A program made the position numbers and the translations under genes. Source: Acetobacteraceae bacterium (GTDB lineage Bacteria; Pseudomonadota; Alphaproteobacteria; Acetobacterales; Acetobacteraceae). Taken from it: a stretch of 64,000 bases of DNA. Where the stretch lies: NCBI GenBank assembly GCA_947475245.1, contig CANJLW010000004.1, forward strand, positions 62,001-126,000. The letters run 5' to 3'. This document shows, one piece after another, positions 59,774-64,000 of this stretch; the stretch's first letter is position 1; each line of letters begins with the position of its first letter. The notes beneath the pieces were generated by a model, which made no database searches, was not told where the DNA came from, and saw only the letters and a list, made by a program, of their open reading frames with translations.

Positions 59774-61699
59774 ATGCCCGGAACCGTCAACCGCCTGGAA
59801 ATCCAACAACGCCTGTCGCCGGTCTTTGACGGCAGGACGTTCGGCACCGTCGGTGCCTATGAGTGCATCAACGGAGTCATGGTCGGCGCGCTCGACCCCG
59901 ATCACCCGCTGAACGCCGATATCGTCAATCTGTGCCTTGCGCCCAGGAACGATGCCGGAATGGTGGAATACCGGTCGGCGTTTTCGATCATGCGCCCGAT
60001 GGACTCGACCAAGGGCAACGGCTGGCTGTTGTACGACGTGCCCAATCGCGGCAACAAGTTCGCGCTGACACGCCTGAACCGCGGCGCTGACGGCAACGCG
60101 CCGATCACCGCCGCGCATGCCGGCGACGGCTTCTTGATGCAGCAGGGGTTCTCCGTGGTGTGGAGCGCCTGGCAAACGGAAGTTCCCGCCGGCGGCGATC
60201 GGCTGAACGCGGAATTCCCCCTGCCGACGGAAACGATCGTCAAGATCAACCGCGACGAGTTTATCCCAGAGGGCATGGGCGGCCCGGGCGATGCATTCAT
60301 CCAGGAAACCTCCGACACCGTCTTCATCGCCACGCTGTCCTATCCGGCGGCGGATATGGACCCGACCAAGGCCAGCCTGACAGTCCGATTGCGTGAACAG
60401 GACCCGCGCGCCACCCCGCCCGATCTGACCTGGCGGTACGTCGACGCGCGCCATATCGAGATCGTTCGCCCCGTCGCCTCGGGCTACGATCGCGGCGCGA
60501 TCTATGAGTTCATCTATCCCGCGCGCGATCCGGTGGTGATGGGCATCGGCTTCGCCGCCATGCGCGATCTGGTGTCGTTCCTGCGTCACGATCCCGACCA
60601 ACTCGCCGGTCCGATCCGTTACACCGTCGGCTTCGGTATTTCCCAAAGCGGGCGCGTACTGCGCGACTTCGTCCATCTCGGCTTCAATCAGGACTTGCAG
60701 GGCCGACAGGTCTTCGACGCGATCTTCCCCATCGTCGGCGGCTCACGCCGCACCTTCATCAACCACGCCTTCGCCCAGCCCGGTCGGTACGCCCGTCAGC
60801 ACGAAGATCATTCGTACCTCGACGACCAGTTCCCCTTTACCTACCCAACCCTGACCGATCCACTCAGCGGCAAGACCGACGGGATTTTGCGCCGAGCGAC
60901 CGAGGCCGGTGTGTGCCCGAAGGTGTTCCATCTGGATACCGACGCCGATCTTTGGGTCGGACGAGCGTCGTTGGTGGCGACGGATTGCGAGGGCAACGAC
61001 ACGGCGATGCCGGACAACGTGCGGATTTTCATGGCATCGGGCATTCAACACGCGGTGAACAAACCGCAGCCCCGGCGCGTGACGGAACAGCCGGGCAATC
61101 CGTTGGGCTATGGTTCCTATATGCGCGCGCTGCTGCTGGCGCTGACGCAATGGGTCGAAAACGGCACGCCACCGCCCGACAGCCAGTTCCCGTCGCGCGC
61201 CGATGGCACTCTGGTCACCCGCGAGGACGCCGAACGCGGCTTTCCCGCCATCCCCGGCATGTCGTTTCCCGATATTCTGAATGAGCTGCATCTGCGCGAC
61301 CATTCGGTGGAACCGCCGATCGACGGACCGGCCTATCAGGTGCTGGTCTGCGCCGTGGATGCCGACGGCAACAGCCTGGGCGGGTTACGCCATCCGCTAC
61401 TGAGCGCGCCTTACGCGACGCATACCGGTTGGGCAGTGCGAATCGCGGGCTATGCGGCTGGGGATTTGTTCACCGTCCAAGGCTCCTGCGCGCCGTTTCC
61501 TGTCACCAAAGCGGACCGACTGTCATCCGGCGACCCGCGCCTGTCGTTCGACGAGCGCTACTCGTCCCGCGCCGACTGGCTGCGTCGCGTCCAGGACGCG
61601 GCGGCGGTCCTGGTCACGCAACGGGTCATGCTGGCCGAAGACGCCGAAGCCCTGCTAGCGGCCTGTCGGGCGAATGGCGACGGATTGGCGGTGCTGTAG
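59774..61699 (+). CDS. Large alpha/beta-hydrolase-domain protein
   Basis: A 641-residue protein. The nucleophile elbow is GFGISQSGRVLRDFVHLGFNQD (GxSxSG), in a fold resembling the large alpha/beta-hydrolase-domain proteins often found with degradation genes. No signal peptide is visible. It follows the flavoprotein by 20 bases in the same direction and may be co-transcribed. The substrate is unknown; an esterase or lactonase is likely. Confidence 0.8.
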   Translation: MPGTVNRLEIQQRLSPVFDGRTFGTVGAYECINGVMVGALDPDHPLNADIVNLCLAPRNDAGMVEYRSAFSIMRPMDSTKGNGWLLYDVPNRGNKFALTRLNRGADGNAPITAAHAGDGFLMQQGFSVVWSAWQTEVPAGGDRLNAEFPLPTETIVKINRDEFIPEGMGGPGDAFIQETSDTVFIATLSYPAADMDPTKASLTVRLREQDPRATPPDLTWRYVDARHIEIVRPVASGYDRGAIYEFIYPARDPVVMGIGFAAMRDLVSFLRHDPDQLAGPIRYTVGFGISQSGRVLRDFVHLGFNQDLQGRQVFDAIFPIVGGSRRTFINHAFAQPGRYARQHEDHSYLDDQFPFTYPTLTDPLSGKTDGILRRATEAGVCPKVFHLDTDADLWVGRASLVATDCEGNDTAMPDNVRIFMASGIQHAVNKPQPRRVTEQPGNPLGYGSYMRALLLALTQWVENGTPPPDSQFPSRADGTLVTREDAERGFPAIPGMSFPDILNELHLRDHSVEPPIDGPAYQVLVCAVDADGNSLGGLRHPLLSAPYATHTGWAVRIAGYAAGDLFTVQGSCAPFPVTKADRLSSGDPRLSFDERYSSRADWLRRVQDAAAVLVTQRVMLAEDAEALLAACRANGDGLAVL

Positions 61700-61794
61700 G
61701 GCACCGCGGTCCGGCGTCCTCGTCCTTCGGCGGGCCCGCGGCTTTCGATGGCGGCATCGGTTGGCTCCGTTCCGACCGCCATCGCACCGCCGAA

Positions 61795-62835
61795 CTATCC
61801 CGCCCGAAAACGGCACACGCCGTCATTGTCGGGTTCCAGTATCAACTCTCCACGGCCCTGCATGTAGTTCACATGGGCCAGGACCTCTCCAAACGCGAAG
61901 CCCATCTGGTGCGGATCCAGCGCGCGTGTGAACAGATGCGGCACAAGATCGGCCACCGACATCGGCTGCGCTCGGCAGCCCTCCGCGATCAGGCCGCAAC
62001 GCTCGCCGTGATGTCCGCTCAATTGCTCAATCCGCGCATGCAGCCCGTAAAACGGCAGCCCATGCCCCGGCAGCACCAGCACGTCCGGCCCGACATCGCC
62101 GCGCAACGCGCGCAGATCGTGCAGATAGGTGCCCAGCGCGTCCTGTTCCGGCTCCATCGGATGCACGCTGACATTGGGAGAAATCTTCGCGATCACCTGA
62201 TCGGCGGCGAACAGGATGCGCTCGCCCGCCTGATGCAGCATTGCCTGCTCCACGGCGTGACCGCCGCCGGTCAGCACCTCAAACCCACGCCCGCCGACGC
62301 GCCATTCGTCGCGGTGGCGCACACGGCGATAGGTAGGCGGCGCCATCGTGGTGCGTTTCAGGTACCCGTGACCGCGACCCATCACCAGTTCAGTCGCCTC
62401 ATCGCCCAGGCCGTGCATGCGATAGAAATCCCGATGCGCTTCGCCGGTCATATCCCCGCCCGGCTGACGTGCCTGGAGGTGAAACAGATACTCGGTGCGC
62501 GGCATCGCCAAGCGCAACCCATAGATTTCCGCCAGCCATCCGGCCAGCCCGACATGATCGGGATGGAAATGCGTCACCAGCATGCGTGACAGTTTCTGCC
62601 CCTTCAGCGGGCCGTTCATCACCGCATTCCAGCCCGCCTTGCACTCGTCCGTGGCAAGCCCGGTGTCCAGCACCATCCAGCCGCCATCGTCCTCCAGCAA
62701 GTAGATGTTCACGTGGTTCAGCGCGAAGGGCAGCTTCAGACGAAACCACAGCACGCCGGGCGCGACCTCGGTCACCTCCCCATGCGCGGGCGGAGTGTCG
62801 AAGGGATAGGTCAGTGTCGAGGGATCGTATTGCAT
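61795..62835 (-). CDS. Metallo-beta-lactamase-fold hydrolase
   Basis: A 346-residue MBL-fold protein. The zinc motif is THFHPDHVGLAGWL (HxHxDH), with a further histidine in GGGHAVEQAML, an aspartate in LFAADQVIA and a histidine in VLPGHG. It has no signal peptide. The C-terminal 70 residues include a winged-helix-like segment. It is divergent from the GMC oxidoreductase. It belongs to the glyoxalase-II-like or LACTB2-like branch; the substrate is not clear. Confidence 0.88.
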   Translation of the reverse strand: MQYDPSTLTYPFDTPPAHGEVTEVAPGVLWFRLKLPFALNHVNIYLLEDDGGWMVLDTGLATDECKAGWNAVMNGPLKGQKLSRMLVTHFHPDHVGLAGWLAEIYGLRLAMPRTEYLFHLQARQPGGDMTGEAHRDFYRMHGLGDEATELVMGRGHGYLKRTTMAPPTYRRVRHRDEWRVGGRGFEVLTGGGHAVEQAMLHQAGERILFAADQVIAKISPNVSVHPMEPEQDALGTYLHDLRALRGDVGPDVLVLPGHGLPFYGLHARIEQLSGHHGERCGLIAEGCRAQPMSVADLVPHLFTRALDPHQMGFAFGEVLAHVNYMQGRGELILEPDNDGVCRFRAG

Positions 62836-62917
62836 CCCGCCAGTCTAGCCCCGTTGGCGCGCATTGCCAGCCACGCCATCCTGTTCAATGCTGCGATCGA
62901 CGAACGGGGGAACAACC

Positions 62918-64000
62918 ATGGCCAACGACGCCGATACTTATGATTTCATCGTGACCGGTGCCGGATCGGCCGGCTGCGTGCTGGCCGCGCGGCTGTCGGA
63001 ATCCGGCCGCTACCGCGTTCTGCTGCTGGAAGCCGGCGGCAAGGACAGTTCCCCCTGGATTCACATCCCGATGGGCTACGCGAAGACCTTTGTCGATCCA
63101 AAGGTGAACTGGATGTTCGAAAGCGAGCCGGAAAAGGAACTGAACGGCCGCACCATGTACCAGCCACGCGGCAAGGTTCTGGGCGGCACCAGTTCCATCA
63201 ACGGCATGATCTATATGCGCGGCACCTCCGCCGATTACGACCAATGGCGGCAGATGGGCAACGAGGGCTGGGGCTACGACGACGTGCTGCCCTATTTCCG
63301 CAAGGCGGAGGACAACGAGCGCGGCGCCAACGAATTTCATGGCACGGGCGGGCCGTTGCGGGTGTCGAATCAGCCGTACAAATGGGAAATCGCCGAGGCA
63401 CTGATCGAGGCCTGCAAGCAGGCGGGTATCCCCTATAACGAGGATTTCAACGGCGCCACGCAGGAAGGCTGCGGCTACTATCAGACCACCACCAAGGACA
63501 AGCGACGCTGGAGCACGGCCGCCGCCTATCTGAAACCGGCCCGCAAGCGCCCGAACCTGGTGGTAAAAACCCACGCCCACGCCACCAAAATCCTCGTGGA
63601 AGGCGGCAAGGCCGTCGGCGTAGAATTCGAAACCCGCGGTCGCCGCGAAACCGCGCGTGCCGGGCGGGAGGTGATCGTCTCCGGCGGTGCCTACGGATCG
63701 CCGCAACTGCTGCTGCTCTCCGGCATCGGCCCGGCGGAGCATCTGCGCGACATGGGCGTCGAGGTGGTCAAGGACATGCCCGGCGTCGGGTCGAACCTGC
63801 AGGACCATTTCAACACGTTCTGCACCTATAAGATTTCCCGCAATCTGTCCCTGAACGCGTTGCAGTACAGCCTGCCGCATCGGCTGGTCGCCGGCGCGCG
63901 CTATGTGTTCTTCCGCTCCGGCCCAATGTCCGGCAACGGACTCTATGTCGGCGCGCTCGTGCGCACCGACAAACGCCTAGAACGCCCCGATATGCAGTTG
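62918..64000 (+). CDS. GMC-family oxidoreductase (choline-dehydrogenase-like), 3-prime end cut
   Basis: The first 361 residues are in the window; the gene runs past the right edge. The FAD motif is FIVTGAGSAGCVLAARLSE, followed by the GMC signatures YQPRGKVLGGTSSINGMIYMRG and VIVSGGAYGSPQLLLLSGIGP. These enzymes oxidise alcohols such as choline or polyethylene glycol with FAD. The ATG follows GGGGGAA. The active-site His/His or His/Asn pair lies beyond the edge, so the substrate class cannot be narrowed. Confidence 0.92.
   Translation, partial: MANDADTYDFIVTGAGSAGCVLAARLSESGRYRVLLLEAGGKDSSPWIHIPMGYAKTFVDPKVNWMFESEPEKELNGRTMYQPRGKVLGGTSSINGMIYMRGTSADYDQWRQMGNEGWGYDDVLPYFRKAEDNERGANEFHGTGGPLRVSNQPYKWEIAEALIEACKQAGIPYNEDFNGATQEGCGYYQTTTKDKRRWSTAAAYLKPARKRPNLVVKTHAHATKILVEGGKAVGVEFETRGRRETARAGREVIVSGGAYGSPQLLLLSGIGPAEHLRDMGVEVVKDMPGVGSNLQDHFNTFCTYKISRNLSLNALQYSLPHRLVAGARYVFFRSGPMSGNGLYVGALVRTDKRLERPDMQL

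Overview
High-GC, densely packed chromosomal DNA with Shine-Dalgarno-led genes and many 4-base ATGA overlaps. The gene content points to an alphaproteobacterium, probably Rhodospirillales/Acetobacteraceae. The reasons are FliX next to FlgI, a cysteine-poor DksA, a MucR/Ros regulator, OlsB, a bactofilin, a Fur protein without C-terminal CxxC pairs, and several NitT/TauT-type and family III CoA-transferase genes. The family placement is inference. Both edges cut genes: an amidase at the left and a GMC oxidoreductase at the right.

Layout: 0-11.9 kb is catabolic (amidase, NAD-dependent epimerase, rhodanese and cysteine synthase, FAD oxidoreductase, TauD-like dioxygenase, two family III CoA-transferases, an HMG-CoA-lyase-like enzyme, an enoyl-CoA hydratase, a molybdopterin oxidoreductase). 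From 11.86 to 12.85 kb lies a four-copy tandem array of about 257 bp. Each copy encodes a nearly identical 30-residue hydrophobic-then-basic peptide between two stem-loops. Two further copies, on the opposite strand, lie at 56.6-57.1 kb. I could not match this element to a known family; it is the best candidate here for an undescribed system.

From 12.9 to 19.1 kb come an alpha/beta hydrolase, a PEP-mutase-like lyase, an orphan sugar-binding protein, dksA, and the flagellar set fliX / flgI-flgJ-flgN-like, with a clear sigma-54 promoter before flgI. A tRNA-Thr(UGT) at 19.16 kb marks a 2.9-kb low-GC island. It carries a BsuBI/PstI-type restriction-modification pair, has no integrase, and is bounded by 110-bp exact direct repeats. 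hyuA starts 3 bases beyond the right repeat.

From 24.4 to 33.5 kb are two Tat-exported enzymes, a complete NitT/TauT-like ABC transporter, and a housekeeping run (nfu, nitroreductase, tsaB-rimI, TusA-like, mucR, fur-olsB). From 33.5 to 37.9 kb are two divergent flagellar export/rod operons: flgB-flgC-fliE-fliQ-fliR-flhB leftward and fliO-fliP rightward. From 38.1 to 50.3 kb are a patatin-like lipoprotein, a bactofilin, a TonB-dependent receptor, mnmG, an unusual permuted CoA-transferase-like protein, an MFS carrier, a sterol-desaturase-like enzyme and a beta-propeller protein. The 1.2 kb at 50.28-51.47 kb holds an unexplained repeat block (about 285-bp period). From 51.5 to 64 kb are an O-antigen-ligase-like protein, an SMP-30/SDR/binding-protein run, a phosphoribosyltransferase-HAD fusion, the second peptide array, and flavin, hydrolase, metallo-beta-lactamase-fold and GMC enzymes.

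Starts were chosen by RBS, overlap with the upstream gene and family N-termini. Functions come from motifs read by eye; no database search was run.
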